60,674 bases of DNA from Streptomyces sp. S.PB5 (GCF_030403745.1 NZ_JAQMWP010000034.1:1-60674), one strand, 5' to 3'. Shown: positions 32,648 through 41,161, numbered from the stretch's first letter. Made by a program: numbers and translations. Notes: a model not told the origin generated them from the letters alone.

Positions 32648-33600
32648 CAGCGCCCCGTTTCGCGACGGACGTCATCACCTTCTACCACCCGCAGTTCTGG
32701 GGCCTGAGCTCCGCGCAGGCGGTGCGCGACTGGGCCTCGGTGCAGCCGCGCCGCTTCTGGGAGCGGCTGACGGACGCTCTCGCCGAGACCGAGATCACCG
32801 GTGTCGAGCTGACCTTCGCACCCGGCGACATCGACTCGGCCCTGCGCGCGTACGGCGGCGCGACAGCGTTCCGCGAAGCCCTGGCCGCCCGTGGCGTGTC
32901 CGTGGTGAGCGCCTTCATAGCCGACAGCGACGCCCCGGACTGGCGGGCCGGCGACAACCTGCCCGCGATCGTCGCCGACGCCGAACGACGCGCGGCGGTG
33001 CTGGCGGAGCTGGGTGCGGAGCTGCTGGTGACGGGCCTGCCGATGCGGACCACGTACGGCACCCGCCCGCCGTTCTTCGTGGACGCCGCCTACATGACCC
33101 GCATGGCCGACATCGCGCACACGGTGGGCGAGGCCGTGGCACGGCACGGAGTGCGGCTCGCCTTCCACACGGAGTCCAACAGCACCCTGTGGTACGAGCG
33201 GGACATCGACCTGTTCATGGCCCTCACCGACCCGCACTACGTCTGGCTGTGCCCCGACTCCTGCCACATCACGCTCGGTGGCGGCGACCCGGTGGCCGTC
33301 GCCCGCCGTCATGCCCCGCGGATCGCGCTGGCCCACTGGAAGGACGCGGTGCGACCGATCGACGTCCACCTGACCGTCGACGACACCGTGTACGCCCAGC
33401 AGCAGCCGTACATGACCGAGCTGGGCCAGGGCATCGTGGACTGGCCGGCCTGGGCGTCGGCGATGTCGCGCACCCCGGGCGCCGCGACGGTGCTCATCGA
33501 GCTGGACGAGGCCGCGGACCCGGTGGCCGCGCTACGAGCGGGAACGGCCGTCGCCAAGGCCGCCCTCGCCCTGAACGCCACCGAACGGCTCTCCTCGTGA
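32644..33600 (+). CDS. Xylose-isomerase-like TIM-barrel protein
   Basis: The 318-residue protein has the metal-dependent AP-endonuclease-2-type barrel: first Glu/Asp region GVELTF, RLAFHTESNSTLW, then the D-x-x-H ligands in LCPDSCHITLGGGD, LAHWKDA, and the final Glu in VLIELDEA. Such enzymes isomerise or epimerise sugars (IolE, DTE), and one branch (CarB/DgpB) cleaves 3-keto-C-glycosides by metal-assisted elimination. No small beta-subunit gene of the CarC/DgpA type is adjacent. ATGA overlap with the deaminase shows translational coupling. A strong hairpin follows. Confidence 0.85.
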   Translation: MTAPRFATDVITFYHPQFWGLSSAQAVRDWASVQPRRFWERLTDALAETEITGVELTFAPGDIDSALRAYGGATAFREALAARGVSVVSAFIADSDAPDWRAGDNLPAIVADAERRAAVLAELGAELLVTGLPMRTTYGTRPPFFVDAAYMTRMADIAHTVGEAVARHGVRLAFHTESNSTLWYERDIDLFMALTDPHYVWLCPDSCHITLGGGDPVAVARRHAPRIALAHWKDAVRPIDVHLTVDDTVYAQQQPYMTELGQGIVDWPAWASAMSRTPGAATVLIELDEAADPVAALRAGTAVAKAALALNATERLSS

Positions 33601-33636
33601 CCCCGAACCGCTGATCTCCGCGCACGAGCCCGTCGA

Positions 33637-33680
33637 ACACGGGGTCGCCGACGGTCGACTCACCGTCGGCGACCCCGTGT
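33637..33680. terminator. Bidirectional hairpin terminator
   Basis: A perfect 19-bp stem (ACACGGGGTCGCCGACGGT and its complement) with a 6-nt CGACTC loop sits between the convergent TIM-barrel and carbonic anhydrase genes. There is no U-tract, as is common in Streptomyces terminators. Confidence 0.8.
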
Positions 33681-33684
33681 CCGG

Positions 33685-34410
33685 TCAGACGAGGCGGTGG
33701 ACGCCCTGGGTGGTCAGCTCGTACCGGGCGCCGACGACCGCGACCTCACCGGCGGCCACCTTCGCGGCGATGTCGGGCTCGGCGGCGATGCGGGCGCGGA
33801 TCGCACGGACGTTGGCGTCGATGGTCGCGTCGACGCGGGCGTCGCCCTCCTTGGTGCGGTCGATGTTCGGCCGTATCTGGTCGGCCAGGTACTGGATGTG
33901 CGCGGGGAGCCGGGCCCCGGAGATGTCGGCCTCGACGGCCGCCTTCACGGCGCCGCAGGACTGGTGGCCGAGCACCAGCACCAGCGGTATGCCGAGTTCG
34001 AGCACGCCGTACGCGACGCTGCCCAGCACCGCCTCGTCCAGCACCTCGCCGCCGCTGCGCACGGTCATCAGGTCGCCGAGGCCCTGGTCGAAGACGAGCT
34101 CCGGCGGGACGCGGGAGTCGATGCAGCCGAGAACGAGGGCGAAGGGGTGCTGACCCGTCGTCAGGGCCTGCCGGGTGGCGGATGTCTCGTCCGGGTGCTG
34201 CTCCCGGAAGGTACGCCAGCGCAGATTGCCCGCCGCCAGTTCGCGCAGTGCCGCTCCGGGGGTGCTGGGCCGGGGGCGCGTGGCGGTGGGGGTCGCGGAG
34301 GCGGGGGACGAGCCGAGGGTGAGACCGGCACCGAGGGCTGCGGCGCCGGTCAGTCCGGCGCGCAGCAGTGCGCGGCGCCCGGCTCTGTTGGGGGTGTCTT
34401 GAGAGTTCAC
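33685..34410 (-). CDS. Tat-exported beta-carbonic anhydrase
   Basis: The 241-residue protein has a twin-arginine signal (NRAGRRALLRAGLTGAAALG then AGLTLGSSPASA) followed by a complete beta-class carbonic anhydrase. Zinc ligands are in LVLGCIDSRVPPEL (C and the D-R dyad) and LVLGHQSCGAVKAA (H and C). It interconverts CO2 and bicarbonate outside the membrane. Export of a folded, zinc-loaded beta-CA by Tat is plausible and seen in other actinomycetes. It is convergent with the preceding operon; its own promoter lies in the 34411-34855 gap. Confidence 0.92.
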   Translation of the reverse strand: MNSQDTPNRAGRRALLRAGLTGAAALGAGLTLGSSPASATPTATRPRPSTPGAALRELAAGNLRWRTFREQHPDETSATRQALTTGQHPFALVLGCIDSRVPPELVFDQGLGDLMTVRSGGEVLDEAVLGSVAYGVLELGIPLVLVLGHQSCGAVKAAVEADISGARLPAHIQYLADQIRPNIDRTKEGDARVDATIDANVRAIRARIAAEPDIAAKVAAGEVAVVGARYELTTQGVHRLV

Positions 34411-34855
34411 GGAGACGAACGTATGACCGGGCCTGCCGTGGATGTCTCACCTTGCCGAACCATGGCGAAGCGAAAGGAAAGCGTGACGCGATCTTGGACG
34501 ACTCTTGGTCTGTTCCGGTGCCTCTCTTGGCTCGGCGGCCTCCGGGCCCGCCTCGCTGTGCACTGCATTTCGGACAACCTGACGGCGGAGCAGGTTCAGA
34601 CCTATTTCAGGGAACGCCCTTTTCGCAGGCTGTTCGGGGGCCGTCACGGAGGCCGGAGTGCGCGAATGAGTCAGGACGAGAATCCGCCGTGTTCGGCCTG
34701 TTGATAGTTCAACGTACGCGCTGCGAGAATCCCCCTCCCCAACCCCGCTCGCGGAATTCGAACCGGGCGAATTCCTGATTCACAAACCCCCCATGAAATC
34801 CGCACAGAGCGTTGCTCTGGCATGCCTCCGCGCAACGCAGCGAAGAAGGTGCATT
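34411..34855. other. Divergent promoter region, carbonic anhydrase / DUF485-symporter
   Basis: The segment is noticeably less GC-rich than its surroundings. It contains a perfect dyad GTTGA-TAGT-TCAAC at 34700-34713, with TTGATA as a possible -35. No protein-coding gene is supported. Confidence 0.4.
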
Positions 34856-35278
34856 GTGTCACGGCACTCCATGCCGTTCGGCGCGCCGCCGCCGCACTCC
34901 GAAACCCCCCACGTATCCCCGCAGCGGCCATCGGTGGCGCATGATCCCGCATATCGGACACTCCGTCGGACCCACCGGAAATTCGGAGTGAAGGCGACGG
35001 CCGTGGCCGTCGGCGGATTCCTTTTGTATGTCCTGCTGTCGAGTTTCGCGCCTGCACTGATGAACCGTTCGCTGAGCGGACATCTCACCGTCGGACTGGC
35101 CCTGGGGCTCGGGCAGTTCGTCGTGATGGGCATCATCGTCCGGCGCTGTCTCCTGCACCATCGCAACCACGTCACGCCGGTGGTCCGCGGCCTGCGCGGC
35201 CTCGCCCGCCAGCAGGAGAGTGCGGCCAGGGTCCGGCCGACCGGCGATCCCCGTGCGCAGGGGCAGCGGCCATGGTGA
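34856..35278 (+). CDS. DUF485-family membrane protein
   Basis: The 140-residue protein has two membrane helices (KATAVAVGGFLLYVLLSSFA and HLTVGLALGLGQFVVMGIIV) after a conserved YRTLRRTHRKFGVKAT. This is the DUF485/YjcH arrangement that accompanies acetate permeases. GTG 34856 is chosen because AAGAAGG lies 6 nt upstream; ATG 34793 has none. Its last codons overlap the symporter start, so the two are translationally coupled. Confidence 0.85.
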   Translation: MSRHSMPFGAPPPHSETPHVSPQRPSVAHDPAYRTLRRTHRKFGVKATAVAVGGFLLYVLLSSFAPALMNRSLSGHLTVGLALGLGQFVVMGIIVRRCLLHHRNHVTPVVRGLRGLARQQESAARVRPTGDPRAQGQRPW

Positions 35279-36876
35279 CGACCGGCGCCGCGGTCGCCGA
35301 CCGCTTCAGCCTGCAACTGACGCTCGTGCTCTTTCTGTCCGTGGTCGTGGTCACCCTTTTCACCGCGCTGCTGACCGCACCGCAGGGCGACGAGATCAGC
35401 GAGTTCTACCTCGGCAACCGTCTGATGTCCCCGCTGCGCAACGGGCTGGCGATGTGCGGGGACTATCTCTCGGCCGCGACCCTGCTCGGCAGCACCGGTC
35501 TGGTCGCCCTGAACGGATACGACGGGCTGCTGTACCTCGGCGGCACCGCGGTCGCCTGGGTGATGGTGCTGCTGATCATCGCCGAACCCCTGCGCAACGC
35601 GGGCAGGTTCACCCTGGGTGACACCCTGGCGTACCGGCTGCCGCGCACACAGCGGCCGGTACGGCTCGCCCTGGCCGTCTGTACGGTGGTCATCGCCACC
35701 CTCTACCTGGTCGCCCAACTCGTCGGCAGCGTCGCCCTGCTGACCCAGTTCACCGGCGAGCCCAGTGCCACCACCCGCACCCTGTGCGTGGTCGTCATCG
35801 GCACCGTCGTGATCGTGTACGCCGCCATCGGCGGCATGCCGGGCGCCACCTTCATCCAGGTCGTCAAGGCCGTGATGCTGATCTCCGGCGTCACCGTGAC
35901 CGCCGTGATGGTGCTGCACCGCTTCGACTGGAACATCGACGCCCTGCTCGCCGCGGCCGCCGACAACAGCGGCCAGGGGCAGCGCTTCCTCGAACCCGGG
36001 CTGCGCTACGGCGCCAGCACCACCAGCAAACTGGACTTCCTCAGCCTGCAGTTGGCCATCGTGCTGGGGCTCGCCGCACTCCCGCACGTGATGATGCGGC
36101 TGCTCGCACCCAAGCAGGTCGACGTGCTGCGCTCCTCGGTGGTGTGGGCGATGGGCCTGGTCAGCCTCGTCTGTCTGGCCGCCGGCATCCTCGGCCTGGG
36201 CGCCACCGCCATCGTGGGCCGAGACACCATCGCACAGACCGACCGCAAGGGCGACGCCGCCGTCCTGCTGCTCGCCCAGAACCTCGGCGGCGGCCTGCTG
36301 ACCGCCCTGCTGTCCTGTCTGGCCTTCGTCACCCTCCTCGCCGTGGCGGCGGGACTCACCCTGGCCGCCGCCTCCTCCCTCGCCCATGACCTCTACGGCG
36401 AGGTCATCCGCAAGGGCAGGGCGAAGGAGACGGAAGAGCTGACCGTGGCCCGGCTCTCGGCGGCCGTCATCGGGGTCCTCGGCATGCTGCTCGCCCTCGT
36501 CTCCTGGGGTGCGAACACCGCCACCCTGGCGTTCCTCGCCTTCGCGATCGCCGCGTCCGCGCTGCTGCCGACGCTCGTCTACACCCTGTTCTGGCGGCGC
36601 TTCACCGCGCAGGGCGCCCTTCTCAGCCTCTGCGGCGGCCTGCTGACTTCCGTGCTTCTCGTCGTCTTCTCGCCCGTGGTGTCCTCCACTTCCTCCTCGC
36701 TCTACCCGGACGCCGACTTCGCCCTGTTTCCTCTCCAAAACCCCGGCATCGTCTCCATTCCGGCCGGATTCCTCCTGGGTTGGCTGGGCTCGGTGCTGAG
36801 CAGGCCCGAAGCACCGGAAACCTACGAGGACTTCGAGGTCCGCACGCTCATCGGAGCAGACCAGGGAACCGGGTGA
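35272..36876 (+). CDS. Sodium:solute (acetate/monocarboxylate) symporter
   Basis: The 534-residue protein of the SSS family has about 13 helices. Characteristic stretches are DEISEFYLGNRLMSPLRNGL, then AMCGDYLSAATLLGSTGLVA and ALPHVMMRLLAPKQVDVLRS. These match ActP/MctC-type monocarboxylate transporters, which take up acetate, propionate or pyruvate with Na+ or H+. Pairing with DUF485 supports that assignment. Acetate uptake fits with the phosphoketolase elsewhere in the window, but a direct link is not shown. Confidence 0.9.
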   Translation: MVTTGAAVADRFSLQLTLVLFLSVVVVTLFTALLTAPQGDEISEFYLGNRLMSPLRNGLAMCGDYLSAATLLGSTGLVALNGYDGLLYLGGTAVAWVMVLLIIAEPLRNAGRFTLGDTLAYRLPRTQRPVRLALAVCTVVIATLYLVAQLVGSVALLTQFTGEPSATTRTLCVVVIGTVVIVYAAIGGMPGATFIQVVKAVMLISGVTVTAVMVLHRFDWNIDALLAAAADNSGQGQRFLEPGLRYGASTTSKLDFLSLQLAIVLGLAALPHVMMRLLAPKQVDVLRSSVVWAMGLVSLVCLAAGILGLGATAIVGRDTIAQTDRKGDAAVLLLAQNLGGGLLTALLSCLAFVTLLAVAAGLTLAAASSLAHDLYGEVIRKGRAKETEELTVARLSAAVIGVLGMLLALVSWGANTATLAFLAFAIAASALLPTLVYTLFWRRFTAQGALLSLCGGLLTSVLLVVFSPVVSSTSSSLYPDADFALFPLQNPGIVSIPAGFLLGWLGSVLSRPEAPETYEDFEVRTLIGADQGTG

Positions 36877-36958
36877 ACGGATGGCGGAATTGTGGAGAGT
36901 TCGTTCACCGTCGAGGAGGGCTTGCGGCCGCAACTCCCTTGCAGTAATTAGGTGAATC

Positions 36959-37618
36959 ATGAAATTGTTCAGCCGTGACACATCGTTCCGCCGCTCGGAG
37001 CGGACCGTCACGCCCCAGCCCTCCACGATGTCACCGGCGGCCGGCACCGGGTTCCTTCCGGACCCCGCGCTGGCGCCCCTGACGGGCGAATGGGTCATCG
37101 ACCCCGCCCACAGCAGGATCGGTTTTTCGGTACGGCACGCCATGGTGACCACGGTCCGTGGAGCGTTCACGGAGTACCAGAGCCGCCTCTACTTCGACGG
37201 CCGCGACCCCTCCCGCTCGCAGGCGGAGATCGTGCTGTCGACCGCGAGCGTCGACACCGGCGTGGAACAGCGCGACGCCCATCTGCTGGGCCGCGACTTC
37301 CTGGACGCCGCGAACCATCCGCGGATGCGCTTCACCAGTACCGCCGTGGAGATGGTTGGCAACGATGTCTACCGCATGACCGGCGACCTCACCATCAAGA
37401 CCACGACCCGCCCCGTGGTCCTGGAGCTGACCTACATCGGCCATGTCACCGACCCCTTCGGCTACCAGCGGGCCGGCTTCGACGGCACCACCACGATCAA
37501 CCGCACCGAATGGGGCCTGAACTACAACTCCCGACTGGCCGAGGGCGGAGCCATGGTGAGCGAGAAGGTGCGCCTCCAGTTCGACATCGCCGCGATCCGG
37601 ACGGCTCCTATGGGCTGA
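36959..37618 (+). CDS. YceI-family lipid-binding protein
   Basis: The 219-residue protein has no obvious signal. It has a full YceI lipocalin-like barrel: GEWVIDPAHSRIGFSVRHAM, SQAEIVLSTASVDTG, RDFLDAANHPRMRFTST, and FDGTTTINRTEWGLNY near the end. YceI proteins bind polyisoprenoids or similar amphiphiles. Here it is cytoplasmic or leaderless, as most Streptomyces copies are. It is transcribed alone after the symporter. Confidence 0.9.
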   Translation: MKLFSRDTSFRRSERTVTPQPSTMSPAAGTGFLPDPALAPLTGEWVIDPAHSRIGFSVRHAMVTTVRGAFTEYQSRLYFDGRDPSRSQAEIVLSTASVDTGVEQRDAHLLGRDFLDAANHPRMRFTSTAVEMVGNDVYRMTGDLTIKTTTRPVVLELTYIGHVTDPFGYQRAGFDGTTTINRTEWGLNYNSRLAEGGAMVSEKVRLQFDIAAIRTAPMG

Positions 37619-37687
37619 CACGCGCCGCGGCCCCCGGCGGGCGCACACTGGAGGTGTGCTGTCGGTGCTCGCTAGGGGGTGTGGCCG

Positions 37688-38269
37688 ATGGCGGCGTCAC
37701 AGTGTCCGAAGGTGCGCCTGTGGCGGTGGCGGCGCAACCCGCTCCGGCGGCCCGGCGACCTCGCCGAGGCCTGGGTCCTGCTCACCGCGTGGCTGCTCGC
37801 CCTGGTCGGCGGGCTGATCGCGGGTGTCGTGACGGCCCGGGCGATCGAGGAGCTGGCCGACCGGCAGCGGGCGGAGGTGCGCGAGGTGTCCGCGGTGCTC
37901 GTCGAGGACGCGGAGAACCGCGGGCCCGCGCGGGTGGCGCCCGATCACCGGGTGTGGGTCACCGTGCGCTGGACCGTGCCGGGAGGTCCGGCGCACGAGG
38001 ACCAGGCCCGGGTGCCCTACGGGACCCGGGCCGGCAGCACGGTCCCGCTGTGGACGGACGGCGCCGGCCGGATCACGTCCGAGCCCCTCTCGCCGGCCGA
38101 GAGCCGCCTGCACGGCCTCGCGGGCGGTGCGCTGGCGGCCTCTGGCCTGGGCGCGACGGTGCTGGGCGCCGCATGGGTCCTGCGCCTGCGGATGGAACAG
38201 CGGCGACTCGCACAGTGGGACGAGGAGTGGGAGCGGATCGACACCCGACGGGGCGGCAAGACCGGCTGA
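37688..38269 (+). CDS. Rv1733c-like two-helix membrane protein
   Basis: The 193-residue protein has a basic N-terminus (VRLWRWRRNPLRR), a helix (AWVLLTAWLLALVGGLIAGV), an exposed beta domain of ~90 residues (VTVRWTVPGGPAH, PLWTDGAGRI), a second helix (GLGATVLGAAWVLRL) and a basic tail ending RLAQWDEEWERI. This is the layout of M. tuberculosis Rv1733c, a DosR-regulon antigen of unknown function. A paralogue lies at 40285-40854. AGGGGGT precedes ATG 37688. Confidence 0.85.
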   Translation: MAASQCPKVRLWRWRRNPLRRPGDLAEAWVLLTAWLLALVGGLIAGVVTARAIEELADRQRAEVREVSAVLVEDAENRGPARVAPDHRVWVTVRWTVPGGPAHEDQARVPYGTRAGSTVPLWTDGAGRITSEPLSPAESRLHGLAGGALAASGLGATVLGAAWVLRLRMEQRRLAQWDEEWERIDTRRGGKTG

Positions 38270-38312
38270 GCCTCCTTCGGGGCAGCACCCGGGGGAGGGC
38301 CACCGGCCTGGC

Positions 38313-39518
38313 TCAGGACGTGGCGTCGGCCAGCCAGAGATCGGGGCCGAACACCTCGTACCGGATCTGCCGGGCCGGGACCCCGGCGCTCAGCAGCCGG
38401 CCGCGGACGTGGCGCATGAAGGGCAGCGGGCCGCAGAGGAACACCGTTGCGCCGTCGGGGAGTTCGATGCCGTCGAGGTCCATCAGGCCTTCGCGTGCGG
38501 CGGTTTCCTCAGGGCCCGGCCGTTCGTACCAGAACACGGCCCGCGCGTGGGGAAGCCGGGCGACGAGCTGCTCGGTCTCGCCGCGCAGGGCGTGGTCGGC
38601 GGGGGAGCGGTCCGCGTGCAGGACCAGTACGGGGCGGGGCGAGCCGACGGCCGCCAGGTGGGCCAGGATGCCTGCCATGGGGGTGCAGCCGATTCCCGCC
38701 GAGACCAGTACCAGGGGAGTGCGTGCGTCGGCCGGGTCGTCGAGGACGACGTCGCCGAACGGCGCGGACAGGGAGAGTTCGTCGCCCACCTGAACCTTGT
38801 CGTGCAGGAGGCCGGAGACCTCGCCGTCAGGCGTGCCGGTGACGCGTTTGACGGTGATGCGGCGCAGTCCGGCGTCCGGGGCCGAGGACAGGGTGTACTG
38901 GCGCAACTGACGTACCCCGTCGGGCATTTCGACGCGCACGCTGACGTACTGACCCGCCCGTGCGCGCGGCGCCGGTGCTCCATCGGCCGGGCGCAGCAGG
39001 AACGACACCACGTCCGGCGTCTCGGTACGGCGCTCCACGACCGTCCACTGCCGCCACGCCTGGCCGGGCCGCACCCCCGCCTCCTGGTAGAGCCGGGCCT
39101 CCTGGGCGATGAGCGCGCCCGCCATCAGCCAGTACACCTCGTCCCAGGCGGCCGCCACCTCGGGGGTGACGGCGTCGCCGAGGACCTCGGCTATCGCCCC
39201 GAACAGGTACTTGTGCACGATCGTGTACTGGTCGTCGGTGACCCCGACGGCGGTGTGCTTGTGCGCTATGCGGCTCAGCAACGCGTCGGGCCGGGTGTCC
39301 GGGTGTTCCAGCAGGGCGGTGGCGAAGGCGGCGATGGAAGCGGCCAGCGCCCGGCGCTGGGTGCCGTCGGCCTGGTTGCCGCGGTTGAACATGCCGTCGA
39401 GCAGCTCCGGCCGGTCGCGGAACATCGCGCCGTAGAAGCGGGTCGTGATCTCGTCCAGTGCTCCGGCCACGGCGGGCAGGGTGGCGCGGACCACGGCGGC
39501 GGACTCTGCGGACAGCAT
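38313..39518 (-). CDS. hmp: Flavohaemoglobin (nitric oxide dioxygenase)
   Basis: The 401-residue protein is a globin fused to a ferredoxin-NADP reductase. The globin domain keeps the proximal His (SRIAHKHTAVGVTDDQYTIV) and RFYGAMFRDRPEL with the distal Tyr. The reductase domain has RQYTLSSAP (FAD) and LVSAGIGCTPMAGIL (NAD(P)H), then FLCGPLPFMRHV. It oxidises NO to nitrate using O2 and NADPH. ATG 39518 has GGGAGG upstream. The promoter carries two DosR-like dyads, so it is probably induced by NO or hypoxia with its neighbours. Confidence 0.95.
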   Translation of the reverse strand: MLSAESAAVVRATLPAVAGALDEITTRFYGAMFRDRPELLDGMFNRGNQADGTQRRALAASIAAFATALLEHPDTRPDALLSRIAHKHTAVGVTDDQYTIVHKYLFGAIAEVLGDAVTPEVAAAWDEVYWLMAGALIAQEARLYQEAGVRPGQAWRQWTVVERRTETPDVVSFLLRPADGAPAPRARAGQYVSVRVEMPDGVRQLRQYTLSSAPDAGLRRITVKRVTGTPDGEVSGLLHDKVQVGDELSLSAPFGDVVLDDPADARTPLVLVSAGIGCTPMAGILAHLAAVGSPRPVLVLHADRSPADHALRGETEQLVARLPHARAVFWYERPGPEETAAREGLMDLDGIELPDGATVFLCGPLPFMRHVRGRLLSAGVPARQIRYEVFGPDLWLADATS

Positions 39519-39635
39519 GAAGCCTCCCGGGCAAGGGGTGGGGTGGGAAAGGGCCGCGTCGTCCGGGCGGCCGACTTTCTGTGTACCAGCCATCGGCCCG
39601 GATGCGGTCCGCGAGCGGCGGCGCCGGACGCATCA

Positions 39636-39681
39636 GGGACCAATGGCCCACCGGTCGGGGCCCATGGTCCCCATGGGTCCC
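39636..39681. promoter_or_regulatory. Cluster of DosR-like dyads upstream of hmp
   Basis: GGGACCAATGGCCC (39636-39649) and GGGGCCCATGGTCCCC (39657-39672), followed by CATGGGTCCC, lie 118-163 bp before the flavohaemoglobin start. They resemble the mycobacterial DosR box (GGGACT-N-AGTCCC) as much as the GGGCCG palindromes. The rest of 39519-39790 holds no gene. Confidence 0.5.
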
Positions 39682-39790
39682 GACCGGAAGTGGGCCGGCC
39701 GGCACCGCGACGGTCTCCACTCGTCCCTCGACGCCGACGGGGCGCACCGGGCGAGGCGGCCCGGCCGACCGGCGGGCGCCGTGCGGCGCT

Positions 39791-40213
39791 TCAGTCCGCG
39801 GCGCGTGCCCGGCCCAGTTCCCGCCCGGTGACCAGCTCGGGCTCGATGCGCACGAGGACCGCGTCGTGCAGGGGCAGCCAGGAACGCGGGCCGGTCCGCG
39901 CGAGCGCTTCGTGCGCGGAGGGATCGGTCACCACGGTGGCGCGGCCGGTGACGACCACGCTCCAGCCGGACCGCGCGGCGGCGTCGAACTCGTCCGCCTC
40001 GAAAGCGACCACCACCCCGTCGACGGCGTGCACCAGGTCCGAGCCGGACGAGGTGCGCAGCAGCACGGAGAAGTCCGTACCCAGACAGAAGTTGACCGGG
40101 AGTATCGCGGGCAGCGCCTTGGAGGTGTACACGACCCGACCGACCGGCACCTTGGCCAGAAGCCGCAGGCACTCCTGCCGGTCGAGGGCGCGAAAGCCGT
40201 CGTTGTGGACCAT
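39791..40213 (-). CDS. Pyridoxamine 5'-phosphate oxidase-like flavin/F420-binding protein (copy 1)
   Basis: The 140-residue split-barrel protein contains RLLAKVPVGRVVYTSKALPA, then ILPVNFCL, VVAFEADEFD and SGWSVVVTGRATVV. This is the helix-turn-helix-free PNPOx-like group found in DosR regulons. It likely binds a flavin or F420; the substrate is unknown. ATG 40213 is preferred; GTG 40228 would add five residues. The second copy at 53795 is strikingly similar along its whole length. A perfect GGGCCG-GT-CGGCCC palindrome is 37-50 bp upstream. Confidence 0.87.
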   Translation of the reverse strand: MVHNDGFRALDRQECLRLLAKVPVGRVVYTSKALPAILPVNFCLGTDFSVLLRTSSGSDLVHAVDGVVVAFEADEFDAAARSGWSVVVTGRATVVTDPSAHEALARTGPRSWLPLHDAVLVRIEPELVTGRELGRARAAD

Positions 40214-40263
40214 CGGCCCATGGTCCACCCGGCCGCCGGGGCATCGTTAGGGCCGGTCGGCCC
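40205..40263. promoter_or_regulatory. Palindromes at the PNPOx copy 1 start and promoter
   Basis: GGGCCG-GT-CGGCCC at 40250-40263 is a DosR/OsdR-type box. A second inverted repeat, GTGGACCAT with ATGGTCCAC around CGGCCC (40205-40228), covers the start codon and could be an RNA hairpin or a second operator. Confidence 0.5.
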
Positions 40264-40284
40264 TTGTGTGCCGGGCCCGTGGGG

Positions 40285-40854
40285 TCACCGCGTCCGGTGG
40301 CCCCACTGCGGACCGACCAGATCCCACTCCCGGCCCCACTGCGCGATGCGCCGCCGCTCCAGCCGCCACCGGGCGAGGCCGCCGGCGCCGAACGCCAGCC
40401 CCGACGCGGCGAGGGCGGCGGCCGTGCCCAGGAGGCCGGCCTCGACGGCCGCCTCGGTCGGGCTGGGCGGAGCGGTGACCAGGTCGCCCCACGGGTCCGT
40501 CCACAGCGTGACGCGGGAACCGGCCTTCTTCCCGGACTCCACCAGGGCCTTGCCGGTGTGGGAGGAGCCGTCACCGGCGATCCAGCGGACCTTCGCCATC
40601 GACCGGTAGGCGTTCGCCGCGGCCTGTGGGGTGTCCATGAGGAGGACGGCACGCACGGGTTCCCGCTCGGCGCGCTGCCGGTCGAAGACATCACCCGCCG
40701 CACGGGCCGTCACCACGCCCGCGAACGTGCCGCCGACCGCGATGAGCACCCAGACGGCCAGCACGACCCATGCCTCCAGTACGTCGTCGCGCCGACGCAG
40801 CGGGTTGCTCCGCCACCGCCACAGTGTCTTCTTCGTACGCCTGCCGCCAGACAT
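40285..40854 (-). CDS. Rv1733c-like two-helix membrane protein (second copy)
   Basis: The 189-residue paralogue of the 37688-38269 protein keeps the same plan: KKTLWRWRSNPLRRRDD, a helix AWVVLAVWVLIAVGGTFAGV, an extracytoplasmic domain with KVRWIAGDGSSHTG and VTLWTDPWGD, a second helix, then RRIAQWGREWDLV. GAGGAGG lies nine bases before ATG 40854. It is divergent from the Acg nitroreductase; their shared spacer carries DosR-like dyads. Confidence 0.85.
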   Translation of the reverse strand: MSGGRRTKKTLWRWRSNPLRRRDDVLEAWVVLAVWVLIAVGGTFAGVVTARAAGDVFDRQRAEREPVRAVLLMDTPQAAANAYRSMAKVRWIAGDGSSHTGKALVESGKKAGSRVTLWTDPWGDLVTAPPSPTEAAVEAGLLGTAAALAASGLAFGAGGLARWRLERRRIAQWGREWDLVGPQWGHRTR

Positions 40855-40936
40855 CGTCGTGCACCTCCTCGTCGTCACTGGCAGCAAGGTGACAGCCGGG
40901 GACCCGGCGTGGCATGGGCCGAACAGAGCACTCGGC

Positions 40937-40984
40937 AGGGCCGACCGGGACCGACTCCGGGGCGCCGAGGGGCCGTTCAGCCCC
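40937..40984. promoter_or_regulatory. DosR-like dyads between Rv1733c-like and acg-like genes
   Basis: AGGGCCGACCGGGACC (40937-40952) and GGGGCCGTTCAGCCCC (40969-40984) lie in the 307-bp divergent spacer, 83-98 bp from one start and 178-193 bp from the other. Further on, CTCAAGGGCCCCCGGG near 40992 is GC-rich but not a clean match. Confidence 0.45.
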
Positions 40985-41161
40985 GTGACCTCAAGGGCCC
41001 CCGGGCACGGACCCCGGCCGCGGCCGCCGCGCCCCGTCGGCCGTCACGGTGCCCTGCCGGCTCCCGACCCGGGACCAACGGCCCCTCACCGCGTCCGGGC
41101 CCCGCTCCCATGCTCGTAGGACATCGGTACCCGTCCCACAACCGGACAGAAGGAGGACACC

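Noticed and set aside
34793..34855. Extended N-terminus of the DUF485 protein from ATG 34793
   Set aside because: No ribosome-binding site and no family sequence; GTG 34856 has AAGAAGG upstream.
40205..40228. Inverted repeat around CGGCCC as a transcription terminator
   Set aside because: It lies at the start of the PNPOx gene, not after one; a regulatory or RNA 5'-end role fits better.
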